From: Caulobacter endophyticus
GTDB taxonomy: Bacteria > Pseudomonadota > Alphaproteobacteria > Caulobacterales > Caulobacteraceae
Assembly: GCF_029543245.1 (NCBI RefSeq)
Contig: NZ_JARQWV010000012.1
Coordinates: 98,739-162,738 of the forward strand
Direction of reading: 5' to 3'
DNA length: 64,000 nt
A model generated the notes under the pieces. The model saw only the letters and a program-made list of their open reading frames with translations, searched no databases and had not been told where the DNA came from. Position numbers and translations under genes: made by a program. Below are positions 33,230-41,640 of this stretch, piece by piece (within the stretch, counting starts at the first letter, position 1; each line of letters opens with the position of its first letter).

Positions 33230-33994
33230 ATGCGACGCATTCTTATGAGTGTCGCGGAATCCATAGGCGTGAGGCGGCCCGGGTCGGGCCGAAGGGGCGG
33301 GGACAAGATCCTCGCCGCCGGCGTGTCGGTGGGGCTTCATGCCGTCGTCATCGCCGGCCTGGTGGGGTTCGTCCGCGCCATGCCGGGCCTGGCTGAGCCG
33401 CCGGCCATGGAGGCGGCGCTGTTCGAGGCCATGGCCCCCAGCCCCGATCCTTCGCCCTCCCAGGCCTCGAGCGAGCGGCGCGAGCAGGCCGTGCCCCGCG
33501 AGGCGCGCATGGCCTCGCCGATCCGCCCTCGTCCGGTTCCCATTCCCGCGCCCGATCCGCTGATCGCCGCCCCGCAGGTCGCGCCCCAGCCGGTCGAGAC
33601 CCGCTCGATCTCGAGCGCGACGCCCGTGGCGGTCTCGGCGTCGGCCGCCTCGGCTCCGGCCGGTGGCGGCGCGCCGGTGCAGGTTCGCGGCGAGGCGGCC
33701 AAGACCCACGACCCCTACGCGGCCCAGGTGCTGTCGTGGATCGAGGCCCGCAAGGTGATGCCCGAGGCGCTGAAGCGCCGCCGCACCCAGGGCGTGGTGG
33801 TGGTCGCCTTCACTCTCGACCGCTTCGGCCGGATGTCGCGGGCGGTGATCGTCGAGAGCAGCGGCGACCGCGCGCTCGACGCCGCGGCCATGGACCTTTT
33901 GTCCACCGCCGCCCCGTTCCCCAAGGCCCCCCGCGACTCCGACTGGAACCGCCGCCGCTTCGAGACCCCGATCGCGTACGCTGTGAAGGGATAG
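33230..33994 (+). CDS. TonB-family energy-transducing protein
   Basis: The 254-residue protein has one N-terminal membrane helix (about residues 28-50), a Pro/Ala/Ser-rich periplasmic spacer, and a C-terminal TonB domain with VVVAFTLDRFGRMSRAVIVESSGDRALDAAAMDLLSTAAPFP. TonB links proton-motive force to the outer-membrane receptors, of which two lie nearby. ExbB/ExbD are not in the window. Alternative start at 33245 (MSVAESIGVRR) cannot be excluded, as no clear RBS lies near either. Confidence 0.86.
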   Translation: MRRILMSVAESIGVRRPGSGRRGGDKILAAGVSVGLHAVVIAGLVGFVRAMPGLAEPPAMEAALFEAMAPSPDPSPSQASSERREQAVPREARMASPIRPRPVPIPAPDPLIAAPQVAPQPVETRSISSATPVAVSASAASAPAGGGAPVQVRGEAAKTHDPYAAQVLSWIEARKVMPEALKRRRTQGVVVVAFTLDRFGRMSRAVIVESSGDRALDAAAMDLLSTAAPFPKAPRDSDWNRRRFETPIAYAVKG

Positions 33995-34002
33995 CTCAAA
34001 AG

Positions 34003-34210
34003 CCCTTCCCCCTCGATGGGGGAAGGGTTGGGATGGGGGTGACGCTGCGGTTCAACCCGCACCGCCGTTTCAAGCCTGACCGCCGTAACCACCCCCCAAC
34101 CCCCGCCCTTCCCCCATCAAGGGGGAAGGGAGAAGGCGCTCCGACGGCCACAGACGCAGCAGTCCCTTCCCCCTCAGTCGCTCCGCGACAGCTCCCCCTT
34201 CAGGGGGAGC
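34003..34210. repeat. Composite palindromic repeats between TonB-like and peroxidase genes
   Basis: The arm CCCTTCCCCCTCGATGGGGG at 34003-34027 recurs inverted at 34106-34130 (CCCTTCCCCCATCAAGGGGG). A second element follows at 34164-34210 (CCCTTCCCCCTCAGTCGC ... GCGACAGCTCCCCCTTCAGG). The second is the type also seen at 57879-58027 and 63838-63882. It fills the whole gap. Confidence 0.85.
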
Positions 34211-34214
34211 GTCT

Positions 34215-35294
34215 TCAGAGCGTCTCCAGGAACGCTACCAGCGCCGCCTTCTCCTCGCGCGTCAGGCCGAGCGGCTTCAGCAGCGGGGTCGTGGTCGGGA
34301 ACAGGCGGTCGCCGGCCTGTTCGGGTTTGGGCCGGGGGCGGGCGCCGCCCTCGTTGTAGAAGTTCACCGTGCCTTCCAGCGTGGGGAAGATGCCGTTGTG
34401 CATGTAGGGGCCGGTCCTGGAGATCCCGCGCAGCGACGGCGTCAGGAAGGCGCCGACGTCGGCCGGGTCGCCGCTGACCTCGTAGCGTCCCAGGTCCTGC
34501 AGCTTGCGGCCGTAGAAGCTGAGGCCGATGTTGTGGAACTTGCCGTCCGACAGCAGCGGGCCGTTGTGGCAGTTCACGCAGCCGGCCTTGCCCTGGAACA
34601 GCTCGAGCCCCTGCAGCTCCTGGTCGGTCAGCACCCGGCCGCCCAAAGACAGCGCTCGGTCCCACTTGCTGCTGCGCGGCTTGAGGGTGCGCTGATAGGC
34701 GGCCAGGGCCTTGGCGGCGTCCTGCATGGTCGGACGCCTGGCGCCGAACACGGCCTGGAAGTCCTTGCGGTAGTCGGCATCGGCGGCGAGGCGCCTTTCG
34801 ATCTCGCGCGGATCGCCGGCCATTTCCTTGTGGTCGACGACGGGACCCAGGGCCTGGGTCTCCAGGCTGCCGGCGCGGCCGTCCCAGAACAGCGGCGTGC
34901 GCCAGGCCACGACGCTCAAGGTCGGGGCGTTGCGGCGGCCGCGCTGGCGGTCGTGGCCGAACGAGGTCTTCACCCCGTCGCCGAAGGCCAGCTCTGGATT
35001 GTGGCACGAGGCGCAGGCGATCTGGCCCGAGCCCGACAGCTTGGGATCGTCGAACAGCTTGCGGCCCAGAGCGATCTTTTCCGGCGTCTGCGGATTGTCG
35101 GCCGGAACCTTGGGGGCGGGCAGGGCGCCGAACGGCGTGAAGCTGGCGCCGGGCAGCAAGGTCGGGGCGGGCCAGCTGTCGGGCTTGCCCGCGAAGGCGG
35201 CGCGGCGAAGCGCCGTCGGGTCGGGCGCCGGCGCCAGCCCGATCAGGGCCGCCGCCGTTCCCAGCAGGAGAAGGAGATTCGCCGCGCGCTTCAT
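34215..35294 (-). CDS. Diheme cytochrome c peroxidase/MauG-family protein
   Basis: The 359-residue protein has a signal-like N-terminus and two c-type haem motifs: CASCH (residues 94-98) and CVNCH (residues 239-243). The layout matches the CcpA/MauG family of diheme enzymes, which reduce hydrogen peroxide or oxidise a partner protein or metal centre. The gene lies three bases after the TonB-dependent receptor at 35298-37805 on the same strand, so the two are co-expressed and probably functionally linked. The electron donor and exact substrate cannot be read. Confidence 0.87.
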   Translation of the reverse strand: MKRAANLLLLLGTAAALIGLAPAPDPTALRRAAFAGKPDSWPAPTLLPGASFTPFGALPAPKVPADNPQTPEKIALGRKLFDDPKLSGSGQIACASCHNPELAFGDGVKTSFGHDRQRGRRNAPTLSVVAWRTPLFWDGRAGSLETQALGPVVDHKEMAGDPREIERRLAADADYRKDFQAVFGARRPTMQDAAKALAAYQRTLKPRSSKWDRALSLGGRVLTDQELQGLELFQGKAGCVNCHNGPLLSDGKFHNIGLSFYGRKLQDLGRYEVSGDPADVGAFLTPSLRGISRTGPYMHNGIFPTLEGTVNFYNEGGARPRPKPEQAGDRLFPTTTPLLKPLGLTREEKAALVAFLETL

Positions 35295-35297
35295 GGC

Positions 35298-37805
35298 TTA
35301 GAACTTGTAGCTCATGCCCACCCAGAACGACCGGCCCATGCGGTAGGGCTGGCTGATCGAGGAGGCCGTCACCGTCTGGGGCAGGGTGTCGAACAGGTTG
35401 GTCACCCGCACGTCCAGCCGCGCCTCGCCATAGGCGGTCTTGGCCACCAGGGCCGAGACGTTGGCGTTGAAGGTGGTCTGGGCCTTGTAGCGGATCACGT
35501 CCCACACCGCGTAGCGCACGCCGCCGACGGTCTGGGTCGCGCCCGTCTCCTCGATCTGGTCATAGCCCGAACGCCAGCGGGCGTTGAGGTTGGTGCGGAT
35601 GCGGCCCTTCCACCAGTCGGCGCTCCAGTCGGCGTTGGCCAGGCCAGGGGCGGCGTAGTTCAGGCGCTGGTTGGTGGCGATGACGCCCAGCAGGCTGCGC
35701 ACCTCGCCCTTGTAGTAGACCATCTCGTCGCCGTACTCGGCCTCGTCCGAGGGATCGACAAGGGTGTTGTCGCCCATGTTGTCCTCGGTCTTCGACCACG
35801 AGCCGTTCAGGCTGAAGGTGTGGCGGCCCACGCCCCGGGTCCATTCCGCCGACAGGCTGCGGAAGGAGGTCTCGCCGTCGTTGCCGAGATAGGTGGTGCG
35901 GTAGGTGTAGGTCTGGCCGTTGGTCTCGCGGACGTAGTTCTGCACCTCCTCGACGCCGGCCGTGAACTGGTCGCGGGTCTCGCGAGCCACGCCCTTCAGA
36001 CGGGCCACGCCCCCGAACAGCGGCTTGGACAGCGCGAAGGTCAGTTCGTCCGAGTAAGGGATCGCCAGGCCCGAGCCGGCGAGGCCGGCCGACACCGAGT
36101 GGGTGCTCAGGGTCCAGGCCCCCATCACCCGCCGGCCGCTCACGATCGAGCTGGTGCGATTGTAGACGTAGTTGCCCGGGTACTGGGACTTGATCGCGTA
36201 GCCCAGGAAGTCGCGCGAATAGTAGCGGTTGGCGCCGACGGTGGCGGTGACGTCCCACGGCATCTCGTAGACCACCGACAGGCGCGGGGCGAAGTTGTGC
36301 TTGGAGATCAGGCTTTCGTGGTCGTAGCGCACGCCGGCGCGCACGGTCAGCGGGCCGCGGCTGACCTCGTACTCGGCGAAGGCGGTGACGGTGTCGACCT
36401 CGGCCGAGGCGTCATAGGCCTTGTAGAGGCTGTAGACGGTCAGGGCGGCGTCGCCGGCGATGCAGGCGACGTCGCCCTGCGAGCAGACGATGCGGCTGTC
36501 GGCGATGGTGGTGCGGTAGGCGTAGTTGTCGATCGGGCGGCGCTTGCGGGCTTCCACGTGGCCATAGTCGACGCCCAGTCGCACATCGCCGCCCAGCAGC
36601 GGCTGGTTCCAGCGCGCCTGCAGGCCGATGTCTTCCTGCCATTGGTCAAGGTCGCCGAAGCTGCCCTCGACGCAGTTGGTCGACGAGCACCAGTTGGCGT
36701 AGGCCGCCGTCGACGACCAGGTGAACAGTGTGCCCGGCGCGTCACGGCCGCTGCGGGCCTTGGCGTAGGTGGCGGTCAGCGACCAGTCGGCCTCGCCGCG
36801 CTTGCCCAGCAGCTCGACCTTGCTGGTCAGGCCGCCGCCCTTCTGGGTCATCACGGCGTCGCGCGAATTGTTGGCCGAGTTCTCGCTCGTATAGGGGCTG
36901 TAGGCGACCTGACCGCGCAGGGTCAGGTCGGGGGCCAGGTCGACCTCGACCTTGGCCATGGCGTTGTCGGTGCGGCTCTTCAGGCCGAACGGCGTGCCGC
37001 CGTAGTTGGCGTGCCGGTAGTAGGTCATGTCGGTCTGCTGGCGGCCGCCGGCCAGCAGCAGGCGCACCTTGTCGTTGATCGGCAGGTCGACCGAACCGCT
37101 GACCCGGCACTTTTCGTAGTTCGGCGGCTCGGGTTCGGCGCCGTTGAGCGCGTCGCGCACCACGCCGGGGATTTTGAACGAAGTCATGCTGTCGTTGGTG
37201 CAGCCGCCGGTGACCTGGGCGCCGAACACGCGCGCGGGCTGGCGGGTCTCGATCTGCACAACGCCGCCGGTGAAGCCGCCGTAGCGGGCCGAGACGTTGC
37301 TGTCGCGGACGGTCACCGATTCCAGCAGGTTGCTGTCCAGCCAGATCGACTGGGCGCTGCCTACGGCGGCCTCGTTGTAGTCCTGGGGATTGCCGATATC
37401 GACCACGTCCAGGCGGCTGTTCACGCCCACGCCGTCGATCGAGAAGTAGTTGTCGTAGAACTGGCCGCCCGAGATCGAGACCTTGGCCGGACGCATGTCC
37501 TGGATGCTCTCCTGGGTCGCCAGGCCCTGGTCGGAGTCGAAGTTGGCGAAGGGCAGGATCTTCAGCGTCTCGATGACGTCGCCGGTGCCGGGCGAGCGGT
37601 CCTCGATGGCGCGACGGGTGATCTTCGAGGTCCCCGAGTCGATCGGGTCGTTGGCCTCGTAGGCGGCGGCGGGAGGGGCGGTGGTCGCCGACGATTCGAT
37701 GCTGACCTTGGGCAGGCGCTCGGCCTTCTCGTCCTGGCTCCAGGCCTGGCCGGCCGCGCCCAGGGCCACGGCCATCGCCGCGGTCGTCATCATCGCTCGC
37801 TTCAT
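35298..37805 (-). CDS. TonB-dependent receptor linked to diheme enzyme
   Basis: The 835-residue outer-membrane protein has a signal peptide (cleavage near AWS-QD), a plug domain (GTGDVIETLKILPF; NLLESVTVRDSNVSARYGGFTGGVVQIETRQP), and a long barrel ending in Phe. The loops contain several cysteine pairs (near WCSSTNC, IVCSQGDVACIAG), suggesting disulphide-stabilised loops. It is followed after three bases by a CcpA/MauG-type gene. The substrate is unknown; the pairing with a diheme oxidase hints at a metal-chelate or peptide substrate. Confidence 0.9.
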   Translation of the reverse strand: MKRAMMTTAAMAVALGAAGQAWSQDEKAERLPKVSIESSATTAPPAAAYEANDPIDSGTSKITRRAIEDRSPGTGDVIETLKILPFANFDSDQGLATQESIQDMRPAKVSISGGQFYDNYFSIDGVGVNSRLDVVDIGNPQDYNEAAVGSAQSIWLDSNLLESVTVRDSNVSARYGGFTGGVVQIETRQPARVFGAQVTGGCTNDSMTSFKIPGVVRDALNGAEPEPPNYEKCRVSGSVDLPINDKVRLLLAGGRQQTDMTYYRHANYGGTPFGLKSRTDNAMAKVEVDLAPDLTLRGQVAYSPYTSENSANNSRDAVMTQKGGGLTSKVELLGKRGEADWSLTATYAKARSGRDAPGTLFTWSSTAAYANWCSSTNCVEGSFGDLDQWQEDIGLQARWNQPLLGGDVRLGVDYGHVEARKRRPIDNYAYRTTIADSRIVCSQGDVACIAGDAALTVYSLYKAYDASAEVDTVTAFAEYEVSRGPLTVRAGVRYDHESLISKHNFAPRLSVVYEMPWDVTATVGANRYYSRDFLGYAIKSQYPGNYVYNRTSSIVSGRRVMGAWTLSTHSVSAGLAGSGLAIPYSDELTFALSKPLFGGVARLKGVARETRDQFTAGVEEVQNYVRETNGQTYTYRTTYLGNDGETSFRSLSAEWTRGVGRHTFSLNGSWSKTEDNMGDNTLVDPSDEAEYGDEMVYYKGEVRSLLGVIATNQRLNYAAPGLANADWSADWWKGRIRTNLNARWRSGYDQIEETGATQTVGGVRYAVWDVIRYKAQTTFNANVSALVAKTAYGEARLDVRVTNLFDTLPQTVTASSISQPYRMGRSFWVGMSYKF

Positions 37806-37966
37806 TTACTCGCCCCGTACCAACGCTCGTGCGTGTCAATCGCAATTAAGGGCGGGGGTCTTAGGCGCGTTGAGATCGACTCGCAACTACGGGATGGCCG
37901 CAGCCGGCAAAAAATGGGCGGAATTTTGGTGGGTAGGACGAGCCGGTCCCAGGCAAGGGATTACCG

Positions 37967-38344
37967 TTACTTGCGACGGTCTTTCAGCTCTTCCAGGAAG
38001 CGAAATTCCAGGGCCTGCTCGAACTCGCTGGCCTCGACGAAGCGGCGCTTCATCGACAGGCCGGGGAAGCCGGCTTCGTCCGCCTTCTCGGGCTTGGCTT
38101 TGCCAGGCCTGGACCGGGGACCCCGATGGGGAGCGCTCGCCGGCTGGGCGGCGGGCAGTTCGGCCGCGTCGTAGGAAGCCAGTTGATCGGCGGCCTCGGC
38201 CGGGCTGACGACGCCGTCGCCGTCCCGGTCGGCCAGGTTCAGCACCAGCCTTTGCGGCGTCAGGGGCGAGGGGGCCGACGTCTGGGCCATGGCGGGCGCG
38301 GCGGCCAGCAGCAGGGGCAGGGAGAGAGCGGCGAGGCGGATCAT
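37967..38344 (-). CDS. Secreted EF-hand protein
   Basis: The 125-residue protein has a signal peptide (cleavage near AMA-QT), and one EF-hand-like loop DRDGDGVVSPAEA with Asp and Glu ligands. The remainder is rich in Pro, Ala and charged residues. Start ATG 38344 (MIRLAALSLPLLL) gives a standard signal peptide; an upstream ATG at 38380 adds twelve residues. It lies upstream of the TonB receptor on the same strand, but with a gap of 160 bp, so co-transcription is uncertain. Confidence 0.72.
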   Translation of the reverse strand: MIRLAALSLPLLLAAAPAMAQTSAPSPLTPQRLVLNLADRDGDGVVSPAEAADQLASYDAAELPAAQPASAPHRGPRSRPGKAKPEKADEAGFPGLSMKRRFVEASEFEQALEFRFLEELKDRRK

Positions 38345-38411
38345 GGCGCGTCTCCACGGGGCGCCGAAAGCGTGCATCAAGCCACGCTGTCATGCAACCC
38401 GGGCGGGAGCC

Positions 38412-39320
38412 TCAGTATTCGTCCTCGTCGTCGAGATCGAACGGCAGCTCGTCCTGGTCGCCCCTGGCCTCGCGGGCCGCCTTGGACACCGGCTTGTAGG
38501 GCCGGTCGGGCGGCAGATAGGCGGGCTCGTCGGTCGTGTCGCCGTCGTCGGCCCAGGCGTGGATCGGCGCTTCGGGGTCCGACCATGGCGGATCGGCGGA
38601 CTCGGGGCCGTCGTCGATCTCCTCGAACAGCGGCGCGGTGGCGACGGCCGCGGCGACGCCGCCTGCTCCCGCCGTCACGGCCTCGCGGGCGGAACGATAG
38701 GGCTTGGGTTTGTCGGCCGCGGCGGCCGGTTCGGCGCGGCGGGCGATCTCGGGCTCGGCGCTCTTGGCGGCGGCGGGCGTCTGGCCGCGCGGGGCCAGCG
38801 GCCGCCGCACGATCGCTTCGGCGCGGGCCAGCCAGCGGTTGGCCTCCTGGATCGCCTGGGCGGGCGAGCGGCTCTGGCGCTGCTGCTCGTCGCCTTCCAG
38901 CCAAAGGTCCAGCTCGAAGTCGGGATGGCGCGGATCGTCGAAGATCAGCCGCAGGCAGACGCGGGCGGCCTGCTGCACGATCTGGTCGATGGCCCGGCGC
39001 TGCTCGCCGCGGAACACCCGGCCCACGACCTGGTTGTCGACCGACAGCTCGGCCCCCATCAGTTCGTCGATGCGATAGAGCAGGCACCAGGTCCCGCTGT
39101 CCCAGGCGACGGCGGCGGTGTTGGTGTCGAACGAGAAGCCCACGCCCTTGCCGCGACCGCGCGCGATGATCACGGTCTCGGGCTCGCCCTTCAGCACGTG
39201 GCGGAGGGCGCGGCGGATGCGACGCTCTTCGTCCATGAACCAGATGGCCGCGCTGCCCATGAAGGTGACGGCCGACCCGGCGATGGCGACAAGCAACAGG
39301 AGGCGCCAGAACTCGCTCAT
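38412..39320 (-). CDS. Unknown membrane-anchored protein
   Basis: The 302-residue protein has an N-terminal membrane helix (residues about 5-28), a cytosolic-looking conserved part (RRIRRALRHVLKG ... DTNTAAVAWDSGTWCLLYRIDELMGAELSVD), a long Ala/Pro-rich linker and a strongly acidic tail (DLDDEDEY). It resembles conserved unknown proteins of Caulobacterales. The acidic disordered tail is unusual. No catalytic motif is visible. Confidence 0.65.
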   Translation of the reverse strand: MSEFWRLLLLVAIAGSAVTFMGSAAIWFMDEERRIRRALRHVLKGEPETVIIARGRGKGVGFSFDTNTAAVAWDSGTWCLLYRIDELMGAELSVDNQVVGRVFRGEQRRAIDQIVQQAARVCLRLIFDDPRHPDFELDLWLEGDEQQRQSRSPAQAIQEANRWLARAEAIVRRPLAPRGQTPAAAKSAEPEIARRAEPAAAADKPKPYRSAREAVTAGAGGVAAAVATAPLFEEIDDGPESADPPWSDPEAPIHAWADDGDTTDEPAYLPPDRPYKPVSKAAREARGDQDELPFDLDDEDEY

Positions 39321-39386
39321 GGCGCGGAGGCTAGCGGCGTTCGCGGATTCGCGACAGAGGCGCCGGCTACCGGCCGCTTCCGAGCA

Positions 39387-40175
39387 TCAGAGATCGAGCG
39401 TCGCCACCACCGGCACGTGGTCCGACGGCTTTTCCTTGTCGCGCTCGTCGCGGTGGATCTTCACCTGCGCCAGCTTGTCGGCGGCCTGGGGCGACAGCAG
39501 CAGGTGGTCGATGCGAATGCCCAGGTTCCGGGGCCAGGCGCCGGCCTGGTAGTCCCAGAAGGTGTAGCCGCCGGGCGCGCCGTCAGCCTGCATGTAGGCG
39601 TCGGTGAAGCCGAGGTTCTTCAGGGCCCGGAAGGCCGCCCGGCTCTCGGGCTGGAACAGCGCGTCGCTCAGCCAGGCCTCCGGATTGGCCACGTCCTCGA
39701 CCTCGGGGATGACGTTGTAGTCGCCCGCGATGACCAGGGGCTCCTCAAAGGCCAGCAGGCCCTTGGCGTGCGCGTGCAGGCGGCGCATCCACGACAGCTT
39801 GTAGGCGAACTTCTCGGTGCCGATCGGATTGCCGTTGGGCAGGTAGATGCCGATCACGCGGATCGGCTTGGGTCCCGAGATCACCGCCTCGACATAGCGG
39901 GCCTGCTCGTCTTCGGCGTCGCCGTCCAGCAGGGGCAGGCCCTTGCGGACGTCTTCAACCGGGTGCTTCGAGAGCAAAGCCACGCCGTTATAGGTCTTCT
40001 GGCCGTGGACGACGACGTTGTAGCCCAGGCGCTCGAAGGCCTCGGCCGGGAACTTCTCGTCGACGCACTTGATCTCCTGCAGCACCGCGACGTCGGGCGC
40101 CTCGGCCTCGAACCAGGCCAGGACGTTGTCCAGGCGGGCGTTGACCGAATTGACGTTCCAGGTGGCGATGCGCAT
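39387..40175 (-). CDS. xth: Exodeoxyribonuclease III (AP endonuclease)
   Basis: Xth removes 3' blocks and cuts at abasic sites. The 262-residue protein has the EEP-superfamily signatures: MRIATWNVNSVNARLDN, LQEIKCVDEKFP with the metal-binding Glu, YLPNGNPIG, GDYNVIPEVEDV and the C-terminal SDHVPVVATLDL with the catalytic His. It is a stand-alone repair gene, with an unrelated membrane-protein gene downstream. The start at MRIATWN fits family length. Confidence 0.93.
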   Translation of the reverse strand: MRIATWNVNSVNARLDNVLAWFEAEAPDVAVLQEIKCVDEKFPAEAFERLGYNVVVHGQKTYNGVALLSKHPVEDVRKGLPLLDGDAEDEQARYVEAVISGPKPIRVIGIYLPNGNPIGTEKFAYKLSWMRRLHAHAKGLLAFEEPLVIAGDYNVIPEVEDVANPEAWLSDALFQPESRAAFRALKNLGFTDAYMQADGAPGGYTFWDYQAGAWPRNLGIRIDHLLLSPQAADKLAQVKIHRDERDKEKPSDHVPVVATLDL

Positions 40176-40294
40176 GGCGGGCTCCGATAGGCGCGCGGAG
40201 GCTAGGGGGCGCGGGCCTCGCGCTCAAGCCATGGCCGGGAGATTTCCGGGGATAGGGAGGAGCGCCCCTAGGAGCGCCCCTCCGTCTATCGGGG

Positions 40295-41392
40295 TCAGGC
40301 CTTGCGGGCCGCCCGGCCGGCGCGGACGGCGGCTGCCAGGGCGTCGAGCATGCGCACCGAGGTGTCCCAGTCGACGCAGGCGTCGGTGACCGACTGGCCG
40401 TAGGTCAGCGGCTGGCCGGGAACGATGTCCTGGCGGCCGGCCACGATGTTGCTCTCGATCATCACGCCCATGATCGGCGAGGCGCCGCTCGCCACCTGGG
40501 CGGCGATGTCGTCGACCACGGCCGGCTGGTTCTCGTGGTTCTTGCCGCTGTTGGCGTGGCTGGCGTCGATCATCAGGCGGGCCGGCTGGCCGGCCTTGGT
40601 CAGCGCCTGGGCGGCGGCCGCCACACTGGCGGCGTCGTAGTTGGGCGTCTTGCCACCCCGCAGCACCACGTGGCTGTCGGCGTTGCCGGTGGTGGTGGCG
40701 ATGGCGGCGCGGCCTTCCTTGGTCACGGCCAGGAAATGGTGCGGCTGGGCGGCGGCGGTCACGGCGTCGACCGCCACCTTCACGTCGCCGTTGGTGCCGT
40801 TCTTGAAGCCCACCGGGCACGACAGGCCCGAGGCCATCTCGCGGTGGATCTGACTTTCGGTGGTGCGCGCGCCGATCGCGCCCCAGGCCACCAGGTCGGC
40901 GATGTACTGCGGGGTGGTGACGTCCAGGAACTCGCAGGCCGCGGGCAGGCCCTGGGCGGAGACGTCGAGCAGCACCCGGCGCGCCAGACGCAGGCCTTCG
41001 TTGATGTGGAAGCCGCCGTCCAGGCCGGGGTCGTTGATCAGGCCCTTCCAGCCCACCGTCGTGCGCGGCTTTTCGAAGTAGACGCGCATGATCACTTCCA
41101 GCTCGCCGGCGTGGCGCTCGCGCTCGGCGGCCAGGCGGCTGGCGTAGTCGATGGCGGCCTTGGGATCGTGGATCGAGCAGGGGCCGATCACCACCACCAG
41201 CCGGTCGTCGCGGCCGTGCAGGATCTCGTGCACCGCCTGGCGCGAGCCTTCGACCAGCTCGGCCGTCGTCGAGGTGGCGGGCGCTTCGCCGATCACCTGG
41301 GCGGGCGGGCTGAGGGTCTGGAGTTTCTGGATGCGCAGGTCGTCGGTGGGGACGGGCAGCGAGACGAGGTTGGCGGCGGTCGAGGATGGCAT
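40295..41392 (-). CDS. aroG: 3-deoxy-7-phosphoheptulonate (DAHP) synthase, class I
   Basis: DAHP synthase joins phosphoenolpyruvate and erythrose 4-phosphate in the first step of aromatic amino acid synthesis. The 365-residue protein is class I (AroAI): VVIGPCSIHDPKAAIDYASRL, MRVYFEKPRTTVGWKGLINDP, CPVGFKNGTNGD, DASHANSGKNHENQ and VMIESNIVAGRQD. The gene has a long 5' leader (41393-41640) with an aromatic-rich leader peptide and an attenuator terminator, so it is likely controlled by aromatic amino acid supply. Allosteric control by Phe, Tyr or Trp in the enzyme is also possible. erpA lies upstream on the same strand. Confidence 0.95.
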   Translation of the reverse strand: MPSSTAANLVSLPVPTDDLRIQKLQTLSPPAQVIGEAPATSTTAELVEGSRQAVHEILHGRDDRLVVVIGPCSIHDPKAAIDYASRLAAERERHAGELEVIMRVYFEKPRTTVGWKGLINDPGLDGGFHINEGLRLARRVLLDVSAQGLPAACEFLDVTTPQYIADLVAWGAIGARTTESQIHREMASGLSCPVGFKNGTNGDVKVAVDAVTAAAQPHHFLAVTKEGRAAIATTTGNADSHVVLRGGKTPNYDAASVAAAAQALTKAGQPARLMIDASHANSGKNHENQPAVVDDIAAQVASGASPIMGVMIESNIVAGRQDIVPGQPLTYGQSVTDACVDWDTSVRMLDALAAAVRAGRAARKA

Positions 41393-41430
41393 GGCGTGCT
41401 CCGGAAAATTCGCGGGATCCGGCGGCCATC

Positions 41431-41460
41431 AAAAAAGCCGCCCGGGGAACCCCTGGCGGC
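41431..41460 (-). terminator. Attenuator terminator of aroG leader
   Basis: On the minus strand GCCGCC (41460-41455) pairs with GGCGGC (41442-41437), with an extra GGGG/CCCC core, and is followed by TTTTTT (41436-41431). It lies 58 bases before the aroG start, in the leader transcript rather than at a gene end. The same 5' arm (41458-41450, CGCCAGGGG) can instead pair with CCTCTGGCG at 41522-41514, which would prevent the terminator. Confidence 0.8.
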
Positions 41461-41480
41461 TGGTGAAAGGCGTTTTTGGC

Positions 41481-41496
41481 GGCCTGATCTCAGGCC
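41481..41496 (-). other. Small hairpin at leader-peptide stop
   Basis: GGCCTGA-GA-TCAGGCC is a self-complementary 16-mer which includes the leader-peptide stop codon (TGA at 41492-41490). It lies between the antiterminator segment and the terminator, and may hold them apart. Confidence 0.5.
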
Positions 41497-41573
41497 AAAC
41501 GATCCCCTCCCGGCGCCAGAGGCGTCGGATAGCTAAAGTACCAAAACAGCTGTTGGCTGGCGGCGAGGATCAT
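41490..41573 (-). CDS. Aromatic-rich attenuator leader peptide of aroG
   Basis: A 27-codon ORF runs from ATG 41573 to TGA 41490. Codons 10-15 (41546-41529) read Phe-Trp-Tyr-Phe-Ser-Tyr: five aromatic codons in six. The rest has no aromatic residue. Downstream is a terminator (41431-41460) before aroG. Segment 1 CGCCAG (codons 4-6, 41562-41557) can pair with CTGGCG (codons 19-20, 41519-41514), and CCTCTGGCG (41522-41514) can pair with the terminator 5' arm CGCCAGGGG. A ribosome stalled at the aromatic codons would cover segment 1 and free segment 2. This is the layout of a classical attenuator. No strong ribosome-binding site precedes the ATG. Confidence 0.82.
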   Translation of the reverse strand: MILAASQQLFWYFSYPTPLAPGGDRLA

Positions 41574-41582
41574 GGCGGCGAC

Positions 41583-41609
41583 CGTAGAGCCTAGTTTGGC
41601 GCGTGTCAC
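41583..41609 (-). promoter_or_regulatory. Weak candidate promoter for the aroG leader
   Basis: On the minus strand GTGACAC (41609-41603), a 12-base spacer and GCTCTACG (41590-41583) loosely match the Caulobacter sigma-73 consensus. If real, the transcript would begin only about 5-8 bases before the leader ATG, explaining the absence of an RBS. Confidence 0.3.
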
Positions 41610-41640
41610 GCCATAAACTTGAGAGGGGCGGAAAGGGGCG

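Noticed and set aside
34003..34210. A CRISPR array in the repeated block
   Set aside because: The repeats are inverted and of different classes, with no regular spacers and no cas genes nearby.
34398..38174. A 1258-residue open frame on the plus strand, opposite the TonB receptor and peroxidase genes
   Set aside because: It has no domain signature and an Ala/Gly/His/Arg-rich composition typical of the antisense frame of GC-rich genes, and the minus-strand genes are clear.
40240..40294. Tandem 12-bp motif (GGGGCGCTCCTA) after aroG as a regulatory element
   Set aside because: Only two imperfect copies without a clear hairpin or T run; too short to support a function.
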